The notes under the pieces: model-generated | What the model saw: the letters and a program-made list of their open reading frames with translations, nothing else | The model's database searches: none | Told to the model about the DNA's origin: nothing | In this document: piece after piece, positions 23,931 to 31,660 of the stretch | Numbering within the stretch: position 1 is the first letter of the stretch | How the letters are laid out: each line of letters opens with the position of its first letter | Translations under genes and position numbers: made by a program | Assembly: GCF_001905845.1 (NCBI RefSeq) | Contig: NZ_LIVZ01000002.1 | Location: 1-64,000 of the forward strand | From: Streptomyces sp. TSRI0107 | Lineage (GTDB): Bacteria; Actinomycetota; Actinomycetes; Streptomycetales; Streptomycetaceae | DNA length: 64,000 bases | Reading direction: 5' to 3'

Positions 23931-25316
23931 TCAGCCCTGTGCGGCGATGCGCGCCAGGCGCTGGGCTTCCTCGCGGGTGGAGCGGGCGACGGCGTCCTCG
24001 TCGACGGTGAGCAGGCGGCCGCCCTCGACGATCTGCCGGCCGTTGACGAAGGAGGCGGTCACCGGGGCGGCGGCGCCGAAGACCAGCGCGGTCACCGGGT
24101 CGGCGATCGAGGCGTGGGCGAGCGTGTCCATCCTCCACAGCACCACGTCGGCCAGCTTGCCCGGCTCCAGCGAGCCGATCTGCTCGGCGCGGCCGAGGAC
24201 CTGGGCGCCGCCGAAGGTGCCGAGCCGCAGCGCCTGACGGGCGTTCAGCGCGGCCTCGCGGTGCGTGCCCAGGCGGTTGATCAGCAGGGCGTTGCGCAGT
24301 TCGGTGTGGAGTTCACCGGACTCGTTGGAGGCGGTGCCGTCGACACCGAGGCCGACCGGGACGCCCGACCTCAGCATGTCGGGGACGCGGGCGATGCCCG
24401 CGGCGAGGCGGGCGTTGGACGACGGGCAGTGGGCGACGCCGGTCTTCGTGCGGGCGAAGGCGGCGATGTCGGAGTCGGTCATGTGGACGCAGTGCGCCAT
24501 CCACACGTCCTCGCCGAGCCAGCCGGTGGACTCGAAGTAGTCCGTCGGGCCCATCCCGAACAGCTCGTGGCAGAACTTCTCCTCCTCGACCGTCTCCGAG
24601 CCGTGGGTGTGCAGCCGCACGCCGAGCCGGCGGGCCAGCTCGGCGCCCTCCCGCATGAGTTCGGTGGAGACGGAGAACGGCGAGCAGGGGGCGACCGCCA
24701 CCTGGGTCATGGCGTCGAAGGAGGCGTCGTGGTGCTGCTTGACGGTCTCCTCGGTGGCGGCGAGCGCACCCTCGAGCGTCTCGACGGCGAAGTCCGGCGG
24801 CAGGCCGCCGTCCTTCTCGCTGCGGTCCATCGAGCCGCGGGCCAGCGTGAACCGGACGCCCATCTCGGCGGCGGCGCGGATGATCGAGCCGGAGATGTCG
24901 CCGGAGCCGTGCGGGAACACGTAGTGGTGGTCCATGGCGGTGGTGACACCGCCGCGGGCCATCATGGCGAGGGATCCCTGCGCGGCCGCGTACGTCATCC
25001 GCTCGTCGATGCGCGCCCACGTCGGGTACAGCGCGACCAGCCAGTTGAACAGGTTGTGGTCGGTGGCCAGGCCCCGGGTGATCCACTGGTAGAAGTGGTG
25101 GTGGGTGTTGACCAGACCGGGCGTGGCCAGATGGCCGCTCGCGTCGATCCGGCGTACCACGTTCTCCAGCCCCTCGGGGGCCCGGCCCGCTCCGACCGAC
25201 TCGATGCGGTTGCCGGCGAGCACGAGGTACCCGGAGGCGTACTCGGTGTCGCCCGCGTCCACGGTGGCGATCGCACAGTTCTCGATGACGATGCGCTGGG
25301 CTGCCGATGGTGCCAT
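23931..25316 (-). CDS. 8-oxoguanine deaminase-like amidohydrolase
   Basis: A 461-residue amidohydrolase of the ATZ/TRZ-guanine deaminase type. PGLVNTHHHFYQW has the metal-binding histidines at residues 72-74. LHTHGSETVEE and DVWMAHCVHM give further ligands. GLGVDGTASNESGEL supplies the catalytic aspartate, and GSLEPGKLADVVLW closes the composite domain. Close relatives are annotated 8-oxoguanine deaminase (EC 3.5.4.32, forming urate) or hydroxydechloroatrazine hydrolase. Location between two purine permeases and next to urate oxidase favours the purine role. ATG 25316 is preferred over 25376 by domain start. Confidence 0.88.
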   Translation of the reverse strand: MAPSAAQRIVIENCAIATVDAGDTEYASGYLVLAGNRIESVGAGRAPEGLENVVRRIDASGHLATPGLVNTHHHFYQWITRGLATDHNLFNWLVALYPTWARIDERMTYAAAQGSLAMMARGGVTTAMDHHYVFPHGSGDISGSIIRAAAEMGVRFTLARGSMDRSEKDGGLPPDFAVETLEGALAATEETVKQHHDASFDAMTQVAVAPCSPFSVSTELMREGAELARRLGVRLHTHGSETVEEEKFCHELFGMGPTDYFESTGWLGEDVWMAHCVHMTDSDIAAFARTKTGVAHCPSSNARLAAGIARVPDMLRSGVPVGLGVDGTASNESGELHTELRNALLINRLGTHREAALNARQALRLGTFGGAQVLGRAEQIGSLEPGKLADVVLWRMDTLAHASIADPVTALVFGAAAPVTASFVNGRQIVEGGRLLTVDEDAVARSTREEAQRLARIAAQG

Positions 25317-25385
25317 GGCGCTTCCTTGTCTTTCAGTGGCGGCCCGTGAACGGTGAGGTGTCCACGGGGAGGGCACGGCAGGACC

Positions 25386-26798
25386 CTAGGAGGATTTGAG
25401 TGCCGGGGCCGGCCGGCGGCTCCGGGTGCCGAGATGGTGGAAGAACAGGTTGAGGGTGACCGCGACGAGCGCGCCGGCGCTGATGCCGGATCCGAGCACG
25501 GTCTGCGCCCAGGCCGGGAAGTCGGCGTAGAAGGTCGGAGCGGCCAGCGGGATGATGCCGGCGCCGAGAGCCACGGCCACCAGGATGATGTTGGAGCTGT
25601 CGTCGAGGCCCGCCTCCGACAGGGTGCGGATGCCGCTGACGGCGATCGAGCCGAACAGCACGATACCGGCGCCGCCGAGGACCGGCATGGGGACCAGGGA
25701 GACCACCGCGCCGAGGACGGGGAAGGCGCCGAGGACGAGCAGGGTGGCGCCGGCGACGGCGACGACGTAGCGGCTGCGTACCCGGGTGAGGGAGACGACG
25801 CCGACGTTCTGAGCGAAGGCGGAGGTGGGGAAGCCTCCGAAGACCGGGCCGATCAGGGTGGCGATGCCGTCGGTGCGCAGGCCGCGGGTGATGGTCCCGG
25901 CGTTGGCGCGGCGGTCGCAGATCTCGCCGAGGGCGAGCATGCCGGCGCTCGACTCGGTCATCAGCACGAGCATCACGATGCACAGCGACAGGATCGCCGC
26001 GGGCTGGAACTCGGGTGCGCCGAAGGCGAACGGGGCGGGCAGCGCGGCGACGGGCGCCGACTTGAGGGCGCTGAAGTCGGCCATGCCGAAGGGGATGGCG
26101 GCCAGGGTGCCGACGAGCAGTCCGAACAGCAGGGCGACCTGCTTGACGAAGCCGCGGCCGAACCGCTGGACGAGCAGGATGACGGCGAGGGTGAACCCGG
26201 CGAGCGCCAGGTACCTCATGGCGCCGAAGTCGGCGGCGGTCTTGTCGCCGCCCTGCGCCCAGCTCACCGGGACGGGCATCAGCGTGACGCCGATCAGGGT
26301 GATCACCACGCCGGTGACCAGGGGCGGGAAGAAGCGCAGCAGCCGCCCGAAGAACGGGCCGACCGCCAGGCAGAAGACGCCGGCGACCATCACCGCGCCG
26401 TAGATCGCGGGGAGTTGGCGGCCCGGGTCGTTGGTCTCGGCGATCGCGAGGATCGGGGCGATGCCGGCGGAGGAGGCCGCGTTGACGAAGGGCAGCCGGT
26501 TGCCGACGAAGCCCTTGACGCCGATGGTCTGCAGGATGGTCGCGACACCCGCGATGAGCAGGCTCGCGGCGATCAGCCGGGTGCGGGCCGCGACGTCGAG
26601 TCCGCAGGCCTGGCCGATGATGAGCGGAGGAGTGACAACGCCCGCGTACATCGCGGCGATGTGCTGGAGCGCGGCGGGGACGAGCCGCGAGGGGTGGAGC
26701 TTCTCGTCCACCGGGTGCACGGACGTGACGGCGTCCTCGGTGTGCACCGGCGGGGTGGAACAAGGGGCTTTCACCGGCCCCTGTGCAGGCTGTGCCAT
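25386..26798 (-). CDS. NCS2 (uracil-xanthine) permease 2
   Basis: A 470-residue NCS2 transporter, paralogous to permease 1. It shares LQHIAAMYAGVVTPPLIIG, NRLPFVNAASSAGIAPIL, LMTESSAGMLALGEICDR and SAFAQNVGVVSLTRVRSR. Sequence differences in the TM8/TM10 substrate motifs (LMTESSAG against SMTESTAD) suggest a different purine preference, for example urate versus xanthine. The ATG follows GGAGGG. It starts just after the hairpin that ends the urate oxidase operon. Confidence 0.92.
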   Translation of the reverse strand: MAQPAQGPVKAPCSTPPVHTEDAVTSVHPVDEKLHPSRLVPAALQHIAAMYAGVVTPPLIIGQACGLDVAARTRLIAASLLIAGVATILQTIGVKGFVGNRLPFVNAASSAGIAPILAIAETNDPGRQLPAIYGAVMVAGVFCLAVGPFFGRLLRFFPPLVTGVVITLIGVTLMPVPVSWAQGGDKTAADFGAMRYLALAGFTLAVILLVQRFGRGFVKQVALLFGLLVGTLAAIPFGMADFSALKSAPVAALPAPFAFGAPEFQPAAILSLCIVMLVLMTESSAGMLALGEICDRRANAGTITRGLRTDGIATLIGPVFGGFPTSAFAQNVGVVSLTRVRSRYVVAVAGATLLVLGAFPVLGAVVSLVPMPVLGGAGIVLFGSIAVSGIRTLSEAGLDDSSNIILVAVALGAGIIPLAAPTFYADFPAWAQTVLGSGISAGALVAVTLNLFFHHLGTRSRRPAPALKSS

Positions 26799-26816
26799 GG
26801 TGTTCCCTCCGGTGTG

Positions 26817-26854
26817 GCGCGCCCCCGGTCCGGGTGGCCGGACCGGGGGCGCGC
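26817..26854. terminator. 17-bp perfect stem after the urate oxidase operon
   Basis: GCGCGCCCCCGGTCCGG (26817-26833) and CCGGACCGGGGGCGCGC (26838-26854) are exact complements with a 4-base loop, the strongest hairpin in the window. It lies 9 bp after the urate oxidase stop (minus strand) and 19 bp upstream of permease 2. Confidence 0.85.
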
Positions 26855-26862
26855 GTCCCGCG

Positions 26863-27786
26863 TCAGAGGTTGGTCATGTCGACCGGGATACGGGCCTCGC
26901 AGCCGTCCCGCAGGATGGTGGCCTCGATCAGGCCGTAGGGACGGTCCGCGGCGAAGTACACCTCGTTGTCGTTCTTCAGCCCGAACGGCTCCAGGTCCAC
27001 CAGGAAGTGGTGCTTGTTCGGGAGGGAGAAGCGGACCTCGTCGATCTCGCTGCGGTTGTTGATGATCCGCGAGCCCATCTGGTACAGCGTCTGCTGCAGC
27101 GACAGGGAGTACGTCTCGGCGAAGGCCTGGAGCATGTGCTTCTTGACCTGCTCGTAGGACTTCTCCCAGTTGGGCATCTTCTGCTCGTCGTCGGTCCAGT
27201 TGAACCGCCAGCGGCCGGAGACCTGGGTGGCCAGGATGCGGTCGTACGCCTCCTGGAGGGTCGTGTACTTGTCCTTGACGTAGCCCCAGAACTCGGAGTT
27301 CGTCGAGTTCATCACGACCAGGTCCTTGAGGCCGGAGACGACCTCCCACCGCTCACCGTCGTAGGTGATCTGGGTGACGCGGACCTCCTGGCCCTTGCGG
27401 ACGAAGGAGTGCTTGACGTCGTCGGCGCCGATGAACTTGCTGTTGGCGTCGGAGGTCTCGATCCGCTCCCAGGCGTACTCCTCGATGCGGATCCGCGCCC
27501 GGTGGATCGGCTCCTGGCTGGTGACGAAGTGCCGGGCGAGGTGGATGCCGAACTGCTCGGCGGACTCGATGCCGTACTCCTTGGCGAACGCGAACACCGT
27601 GTTCTTGGTGGTGTCGGTCGGGAGCACGTTGGCGTTGGAGCCGGAGTAGTGGACCTCTTCCATGTCGCCGCTGAGCGCCACGGAGACGTTCAGGTCCTTG
27701 ATGTGGTGGGTGGCGCCGTCCCGCGTGATCTTTACGACTCGGTTCTCGGCCTTGCCGTACTGGTTCTGTCCCAGGATCGTGGGCAT
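26863..27786 (-). CDS. Urate oxidase (cofactor-free uricase)
   Basis: A 307-residue T-fold urate oxidase (EC 1.7.3.3). It converts urate, O2 and water to 5-hydroxyisourate and H2O2. The conserved lysine lies in QYGKAENRVVKI (about residue 12), the family motif is NVLPTDTTKNTVFAFA (about 54-69), and the second half has SLPNKHHFLVDLEPFG. Length is normal for bacterial uricases. It is the last gene of uraD-uraH-uricase, 6 bp after uraH. The H2O2 produced explains a co-regulated catalase at 31661. Confidence 0.97.
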   Translation of the reverse strand: MPTILGQNQYGKAENRVVKITRDGATHHIKDLNVSVALSGDMEEVHYSGSNANVLPTDTTKNTVFAFAKEYGIESAEQFGIHLARHFVTSQEPIHRARIRIEEYAWERIETSDANSKFIGADDVKHSFVRKGQEVRVTQITYDGERWEVVSGLKDLVVMNSTNSEFWGYVKDKYTTLQEAYDRILATQVSGRWRFNWTDDEQKMPNWEKSYEQVKKHMLQAFAETYSLSLQQTLYQMGSRIINNRSEIDEVRFSLPNKHHFLVDLEPFGLKNDNEVYFAADRPYGLIEATILRDGCEARIPVDMTNL

Positions 27787-27792
27787 TGTCTG

Positions 27793-28188
27793 CTAGCTCC
27801 CTCGGTAAACGGAGTAGCCGAACGGGTTGAGCAGCAGCGGTACGTGGTAGTGCTCGCCCGGTACGACGGCGAAGGTGATCGCCACCTCGGGGAAGAACAC
27901 CGCGGCACCGCTGTCCCGATTCGCGGGGGCGTCCTGCTGCGCATCGGCTTGCTTCTTCTCGAAGTACGGTTCGACGGCGAAGTCGAGCCGTACGTGGGTC
28001 GTCCCCTCCGGCAGGGCCGGAAGGTCCTTGCACCGGCCGTCGGCGTCGGTCGCGCTGCCGCCGAGCGCCTGCCAGTCCGCGTCCCTGCCGGCGCGGGCGG
28101 AGAGCCGGACGGCGACGCCCTCGGCGGGGCGGCCGACGGAGGTGTCCAGGATGTGCGTGGACACGGAGGCGGTGGTGCTGGTGCTCAT
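27793..28188 (-). CDS. uraH: 5-Hydroxyisourate hydrolase (transthyretin-related)
   Basis: A 131-residue HIU hydrolase (EC 3.5.2.17), which turns 5-hydroxyisourate into OHCU. The N-terminal VSTHILDTSVGRPA and C-terminal YRGS tetrapeptide are the two hallmark motifs. VPGEHYHVPLLLNPFGYSVYRGS contains the catalytic histidine region. A short insertion (KKQADAQQDAPANRDSG, about residues 78-94) is longer than in enteric homologues. It lies between uraD (4-base gap) and urate oxidase (6-base gap). Confidence 0.95.
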   Translation of the reverse strand: MSTSTTASVSTHILDTSVGRPAEGVAVRLSARAGRDADWQALGGSATDADGRCKDLPALPEGTTHVRLDFAVEPYFEKKQADAQQDAPANRDSGAAVFFPEVAITFAVVPGEHYHVPLLLNPFGYSVYRGS

Positions 28189-28192
28189 GGTG

Positions 28193-28708
28193 TCAGGCGT
28201 CCTCTTCGACGAGTCGGGCCAGTCGGATGCGGTTGATCTTCCCCAGCTCGGTGCGGACGATCTCCCGCTCCTCCGCCGGCGTGTTCCCGATCCGCTCCTT
28301 GACCGCGTCCCGCATCTGCTCGCCGGTCCTGCCGGTGGCGCAGATCAGGAAGACGTGGCCGAACTTCTCCTGGTAGGCCAGGTTCAGTTCGAGCATCTCC
28401 GCCTTGAGCGCGTCGGAGGCGCCGGCCATGCCGCGCTGTTCGCGGGCGGAGGTCGGGTCGCCGGGCTTGGGGCGGCCGATCGGCGGGTGCCCGGCCATCG
28501 CCTCGGCGAGGTCCGTCTCGGTCAGGTCGGCCATGGCGGCGTCGCTGGCCGCGTACAGGTCCTCGGCCGAGGCGTAGGGTCGGGCGGCGAGCAGCCGCTT
28601 GGCCCAGCTCGTGGAGGCACACGCCTCGTGGAGCGCGGCGAAGGCCGCGGACTCCTGAAGAGCGTTGAACCGGGTGAGGCCCGGCGGCGGCGTGGAAGTG
28701 GAAGTCAC
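28193..28708 (-). CDS. uraD: OHCU decarboxylase
   Basis: A 171-residue 2-oxo-4-hydroxy-4-carboxy-5-ureidoimidazoline decarboxylase (EC 4.1.1.97), giving S-allantoin. FNALQESAAFAALHEACASTSWAKRLLAARP is the N-terminal signature, GHPPIGRP holds the catalytic histidine, and EKFGHVFLICATGRT is the conserved late motif. GTG 28708 is chosen because GGAG sits six bases upstream. The ATG at 28735 has no leader. It is the first gene of the operon. The 17-bp palindrome lies 73 bp upstream and no TTCC-N7-GGAA box is present, so its control differs from gcl and hyi. Confidence 0.93.
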   Translation of the reverse strand: MTSTSTPPPGLTRFNALQESAAFAALHEACASTSWAKRLLAARPYASAEDLYAASDAAMADLTETDLAEAMAGHPPIGRPKPGDPTSAREQRGMAGASDALKAEMLELNLAYQEKFGHVFLICATGRTGEQMRDAVKERIGNTPAEEREIVRTELGKINRIRLARLVEEDA

Positions 28709-28780
28709 AGGAGCCTCCGTGGCCGTTTCGGCCATCGTGCTGAACGGGCTGCGGATAGCTAACGCCCTGCGAAACAGCAC

Positions 28781-28797
28781 GTCAACACTTTGTTGAA
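28781..28797. promoter_or_regulatory. 17-bp palindrome upstream of uraD
   Basis: GTCAACA-CTT-TGTTGAA has 7-bp arms with one mismatch at the outermost pair and the same 3-base spacer as the allB site. It lies 73 bp before the uraD GTG, close to the 65- and 75-bp distances at allB and catalase. It is the only shared pathway element in this promoter. Confidence 0.62.
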
Positions 28798-28828
28798 AAT
28801 TCGCGGTAACAAAAGCGGGATGACAAAA

Positions 28829-28855
28829 GCCGCCGCCCCGGACCGGGACGGCGGC
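28829..28855. terminator. Hairpin after the HTH gene, upstream of uraD
   Basis: GCCGCCG (28829-28835) pairs with CGGCGGC (28849-28855), and an inner CCCGG/CCGGG pair extends it. It lies 66 bp past the stop of the minus-strand HTH gene and separates that unit from the uraD promoter. Confidence 0.55.
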
Positions 28856-28920
28856 CGCACACGACTCGCCACGAGGGCCGTCCGGCCCTCCTCCTCGCGG
28901 TTTCGATCCCGACTCCGGCG

Positions 28921-29289
28921 TCAGCCTTCCTTCTCGCGGTTGAGGTAGTTGTAGACCGTGAAGCGGCTGACGCCGAGCGCGCCGGCCACGGTCTCCACGC
29001 CGTGCCGCACGGCGAAGGCACCGCGCGCCTCCAGGGACCGCACGATCTCCTGCTTGGCCCGGCGGTCCAGGTCGGCGAGCGGCATGCCGCGCTTGCGCTC
29101 CATGGCGGCCAGGATGTGGTCGAGGGAGTCCGCGAGCTGCGGCAGCCGTACGGCCACCACGTCGACGCCCTCCCAGGAGAGCACGACGTCGTCGGGGCCG
29201 GCCTCGTCGGGCGGCAGCATCACCCCGCCCATGGCGTCGACCAGCGGCTTCACCGCCGTGATGAAGGGCTCGTCACCCGCGCCGGTCAC
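28921..29289 (-). CDS. Short regulator with DauR-like helix-turn-helix
   Basis: A 122-residue protein. The last 50 residues (DRRAKQEIVRSLEARGAF, then VETVAGALGVSRFTVYNYLN) match the DauR/YheO-type HTH domain. In DauR a PAS-like sensor of about 110 residues precedes the HTH. Here only about 65 residues come before it, so the sensor is reduced or replaced. GTG 29289 overlaps the stop of the upstream gene (GTGA), so the pair is co-translated. It sits immediately upstream of the uraD operon and is a candidate binder of the 17-bp palindrome, which is inference only. Confidence 0.78.
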   Translation of the reverse strand: MTGAGDEPFITAVKPLVDAMGGVMLPPDEAGPDDVVLSWEGVDVVAVRLPQLADSLDHILAAMERKRGMPLADLDRRAKQEIVRSLEARGAFAVRHGVETVAGALGVSRFTVYNYLNREKEG

Positions 29290-29537
29290 CGGTCACCCTC
29301 CCCCACCACGTTGACCTGGAGCGAGACACGGGTGGCGCCGGCGTTCAGGGCCTTGCGCAGCAGGGCGTCCACGGCGGTCAGCACCTGGTCGGCGCCGCCC
29401 TCCGCGGTGTTGCCGAACGGGCCGACGTCGACCTCGTCCAGCTCGGCGGCCTCGATGACCTCACGCGCCACCACCGCGTGCGCGGGGGCCTCGTCGAGGT
29501 CGAAGGGCTCGGTTGTGAATTCCACTCGCAGTCGCAC
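29286..29537 (-). CDS. Small DUF77/MTH1187-like (possible thiamine-binding) protein
   Basis: An 83-residue protein. VDVGPFGNTAEGGADQVLTAVDALLRKALNAGATRVSLQVNVV resembles the second half of the DUF77/MTH1187 ferredoxin-like family, whose members bind thiamine or small ligands. It is shorter than the usual 95-105 residues. It is coupled to the HTH gene by a 4-base overlap, so it may act as a detached ligand-sensing partner. The homology is judged by eye and is moderate. It is divergent from hyi. Confidence 0.6.
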   Translation of the reverse strand: MRLRVEFTTEPFDLDEAPAHAVVAREVIEAAELDEVDVGPFGNTAEGGADQVLTAVDALLRKALNAGATRVSLQVNVVGEGDR

Positions 29538-29632
29538 GGGCTCAACCTAACGCGCGCGGCGGACGTTCGGGCAGGCCTGGGGCCCGGTCCCTCTTGACAG
29601 CCTCCCGACGTCCAGGCAGTCTTCCTCACGTC

Positions 29633-29668
29633 TTCCGGTAAGCAGAAATCAACTTCCGCAATGCGAAA
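29633..29668. promoter_or_regulatory. Tandem AllR-type boxes upstream of hyi
   Basis: TTCCGGTAAGCAGAA (29633-29647), spacer ATCAAC, then TTCCGCAATGCGAAA (29654-29668). Centre spacing is 21 bp as at the other four sites, and the first box matches the second allR box at 13 of 15 positions. The element ends 42 bp before the hyi ATG, overlapping the expected core promoter, which suits repression. Confidence 0.7.
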
Positions 29669-29709
29669 GAGCAGGGCGGAGGGCAAGTCAGGAAGGGAGC
29701 GCGGATCCG

Positions 29710-30567
29710 ATGCCAGGTTTTGAATCCAGCACAGCCGCAGACCAGCGCTTCAACGTCAACCTGTCGATCCTCTTCACGGAACTCCCGCTCCTGGAGCGCC
29801 CCGCGGCCGCCGCCGCGGCCGGCTTCACCGCGGTCGAGCTGTGGTGGCCCTGGATCGACACCCCCACCCCCGAGCGGTCCGAGCTGGACGCGCTGAAGAA
29901 GGCGATCGAGGACGCGGGCGTACAGCTCACCGGCCTCAACTTCTACGCCGGGCAGCTCCCGGGCCCGGACCGCGGCGCCCTGTCGGTGCCGGGCGCCGAG
30001 TCGGAGCGGTTCCGCGCCAACATCGACGTGGCCGCCGACTTCGCCGCCTCCCTCGGCTGCAAGGCGCTCAACGCGCTGTACGGCAACCGCGTGGAGGGCG
30101 TCGACCCGGCCGAGCAGGACGCGCTGGCGCTTCAGAACCTGACCCTCGCGGCCCGGGCCGCCGACCGGATCGGCGCGATCCTGCTGATCGAGGCGCTGAA
30201 CCAGCCCGAGTCGCCGCTGTACCCGCTGGTGAGCGCGCCCGCCGCGGTCGGCGTCGTCGACAAGGTCAACGAGGCGACGGGACTGGGCAACGCCAAGTTC
30301 CTGATGGACCTCTACCACCTGTCCATGAACGGCGAGGACCTGCCGTCGGTGATCGAGCGGTACGCCGCGAAGACCGGCCACGTGCAGATCGCCGACAACC
30401 CCGGCCGCGGCGCCCCCGGCACCGGCACCCTGCCGCTGGAGGACCTGCTCGACCAGCTGAGGAAGGCCGGTTACGACGGCTGGGTCGGCCTGGAGTACAA
30501 GCCGGGCGACCGCCCGAGTGCGGAGGCCTTCGACTGGCTGCCCGCCGAGGCCCGCGCCGCCCGCTGA
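29710..30567 (+). CDS. hyi: Hydroxypyruvate isomerase-like TIM-barrel protein
   Basis: A 285-residue sugar-isomerase/AP-endonuclease-fold protein. FNVNLSILFTELPLLERPAAAAAAGF is the typical N-terminus. ILLIEALNQPESPLY and KFLMDLYHLSMNGEDL hold metal-binding glutamate and aspartate. GHVQIADNPGRGAPGTG and WVGLEYKPG hold the remaining ligands, the latter ending in the catalytic glutamate. Hydroxypyruvate isomerase (EC 5.3.1.22) interconverts hydroxypyruvate and tartronate semialdehyde. It is followed 29 bp later by the tartronate semialdehyde reductase gene and shares AllR-type boxes with gcl. Confidence 0.92.
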   Translation: MPGFESSTAADQRFNVNLSILFTELPLLERPAAAAAAGFTAVELWWPWIDTPTPERSELDALKKAIEDAGVQLTGLNFYAGQLPGPDRGALSVPGAESERFRANIDVAADFAASLGCKALNALYGNRVEGVDPAEQDALALQNLTLAARAADRIGAILLIEALNQPESPLYPLVSAPAAVGVVDKVNEATGLGNAKFLMDLYHLSMNGEDLPSVIERYAAKTGHVQIADNPGRGAPGTGTLPLEDLLDQLRKAGYDGWVGLEYKPGDRPSAEAFDWLPAEARAAR

Positions 30568-30596
30568 CCACCTTGCACCAAGAGAGGCACCCCATC

Positions 30597-31487
30597 ATGA
30601 GCAACCTTCCCAAGATCGCCTGGATCGGCCTCGGCATCATGGGCTCCCCCATGTCCGAGAACCTGCTCAAGGCGGGTTACGACGTCACCGGCTTCACCCT
30701 CGAGCAGGAGAAGCTGGACCGCCTGGCCGCCGCGGGCGGCGCCGCCGCCTCGTCGATCGCCGAGGCCGTGCGCGACGCCGACGTGGTCATCACGATGGTG
30801 CCCGCCTCCCCGCAGGTCGAGGCCATCGCCTACGGTCCGGACGGCATCCTCGAGAACGCCAGGTCCGGCGCCCTGCTGATCGACATGTCCTCGATCACCC
30901 CGCAGACCTCGGTCGACCTGGCGAAGGCCGCGCGGGACAAGGGCATCCGCGTCCTGGACGCCCCGGTGTCCGGCGGCGAGGCCGGCGCCATCGAGGCCGT
31001 GCTGTCCATCATGGTCGGCGGCGAGCAGGCCGACTTCGACCAGGCCAAGCCGATCCTCGAGGCGCTGGGCAAGACCATCGTGCTGTGCGGCCCGCACGGC
31101 TCCGGCCAGACCGTGAAGGCCGCCAACCAGCTGATCGTCGCCGTGAACATCCAGGCGTGCGCCGAGGCCGTGGTCTTCCTGGAGAAGTCGGGCGTGGACC
31201 TGAAGGCCGCACTGGACGTCCTCAACGGCGGCCTGGCGGGCTCGACCGTGCTGACGCGGAAGAAGGACAACTTCCTGAACCGCGACTTCAAGCCGGGCTT
31301 CCGCATCGACCTGCACCACAAGGACATGGGCATCGTCACCGACGCCGCCCGCAACGTCGGTGCCGCCCTGCCGGTCGGCGCCGTGGTGGCCCAGCTGGTC
31401 GCGTCACTGCGCGCCCAGGGCGACGGCGGCCTGGACCACTCGGCCCTGCTGCGGGCCGTGGAGCGCCTGTCGGGCGCCCAGGTCTGA
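30597..31487 (+). CDS. glxR: 2-Hydroxy-3-oxopropionate (tartronate semialdehyde) reductase
   Basis: A 296-residue beta-hydroxyacid dehydrogenase (EC 1.1.1.60) reducing tartronate semialdehyde to D-glycerate. IAWIGLGIMGSPM carries the Rossmann GxGxMG at residues 11-16. DAPVSGGEAGA is the substrate-binding loop. GQTVKAANQLIVAVN contains catalytic Lys174. FRIDLHHKDMGIVTDAA is the late conserved block. It forms an operon with hyi and completes the Gcl route to glycerate. Glycerate kinase is not in the window. Confidence 0.95.
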   Translation: MSNLPKIAWIGLGIMGSPMSENLLKAGYDVTGFTLEQEKLDRLAAAGGAAASSIAEAVRDADVVITMVPASPQVEAIAYGPDGILENARSGALLIDMSSITPQTSVDLAKAARDKGIRVLDAPVSGGEAGAIEAVLSIMVGGEQADFDQAKPILEALGKTIVLCGPHGSGQTVKAANQLIVAVNIQACAEAVVFLEKSGVDLKAALDVLNGGLAGSTVLTRKKDNFLNRDFKPGFRIDLHHKDMGIVTDAARNVGAALPVGAVVAQLVASLRAQGDGGLDHSALLRAVERLSGAQV

Positions 31488-31504
31488 CCGGCCCCACCGA
31501 GACC

Positions 31505-31562
31505 CCGGGCGGCGCCGCCGCTGACACCTGTCCTGTCGCGCCCAGGCGGCGGCGTCGCCCGG
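31505..31562. terminator. Long hairpin between the reductase and catalase genes
   Basis: CCGGGCGGCGCCGCCGC (31505-31521) pairs with GCGGCGGCGTCGCCCGG (31546-31562), with one G-T pair and a 24-base loop. It ends the hyi-glxR transcript just before the catalase promoter elements. Confidence 0.6.
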
Positions 31563-31569
31563 AATCCAC

Positions 31570-31586
31570 TTCAACAAACTGTTGAC
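31570..31586. promoter_or_regulatory. 17-bp palindrome upstream of catalase
   Basis: TTCAACA-AAC-TGTTGAC matches the allB element with one mismatch in the outermost base pair and the same spacer length. It lies 75 bp upstream of the catalase ATG and 23 bp upstream of the AllR-type boxes. Confidence 0.62.
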
Positions 31587-31609
31587 GCCCAGATCGGCCC
31601 ACTTCTAGG

Positions 31610-31645
31610 CTCCACAAAGCGGAAATGGTTTTCCGCTGCCCCTCG
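31610..31645. promoter_or_regulatory. AllR-type boxes upstream of catalase
   Basis: CTCCACAAAGCGGAA (31610-31624), spacer ATGGTT, then a half-conserved second box TTCCGCTGCCCCTCG (31631-31645) at the standard 21-bp distance. GCGGAAA-TGGT-TTTCCGC (31619-31636) is also a perfect palindrome bridging the two. The element ends 15 bp before the start codon, next to the GGAAGG leader, so bound repressor would block initiation or elongation. Confidence 0.65.
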
Positions 31646-31660
31646 TACGGAAGGTCCACG

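Noticed and set aside
28750..28775. A GlnR-type box (CTAAC...GAAAC) upstream of uraD
   Set aside because: The spacer is seven bases instead of six and the first conserved G is missing, so it does not meet the pattern met at 4250.
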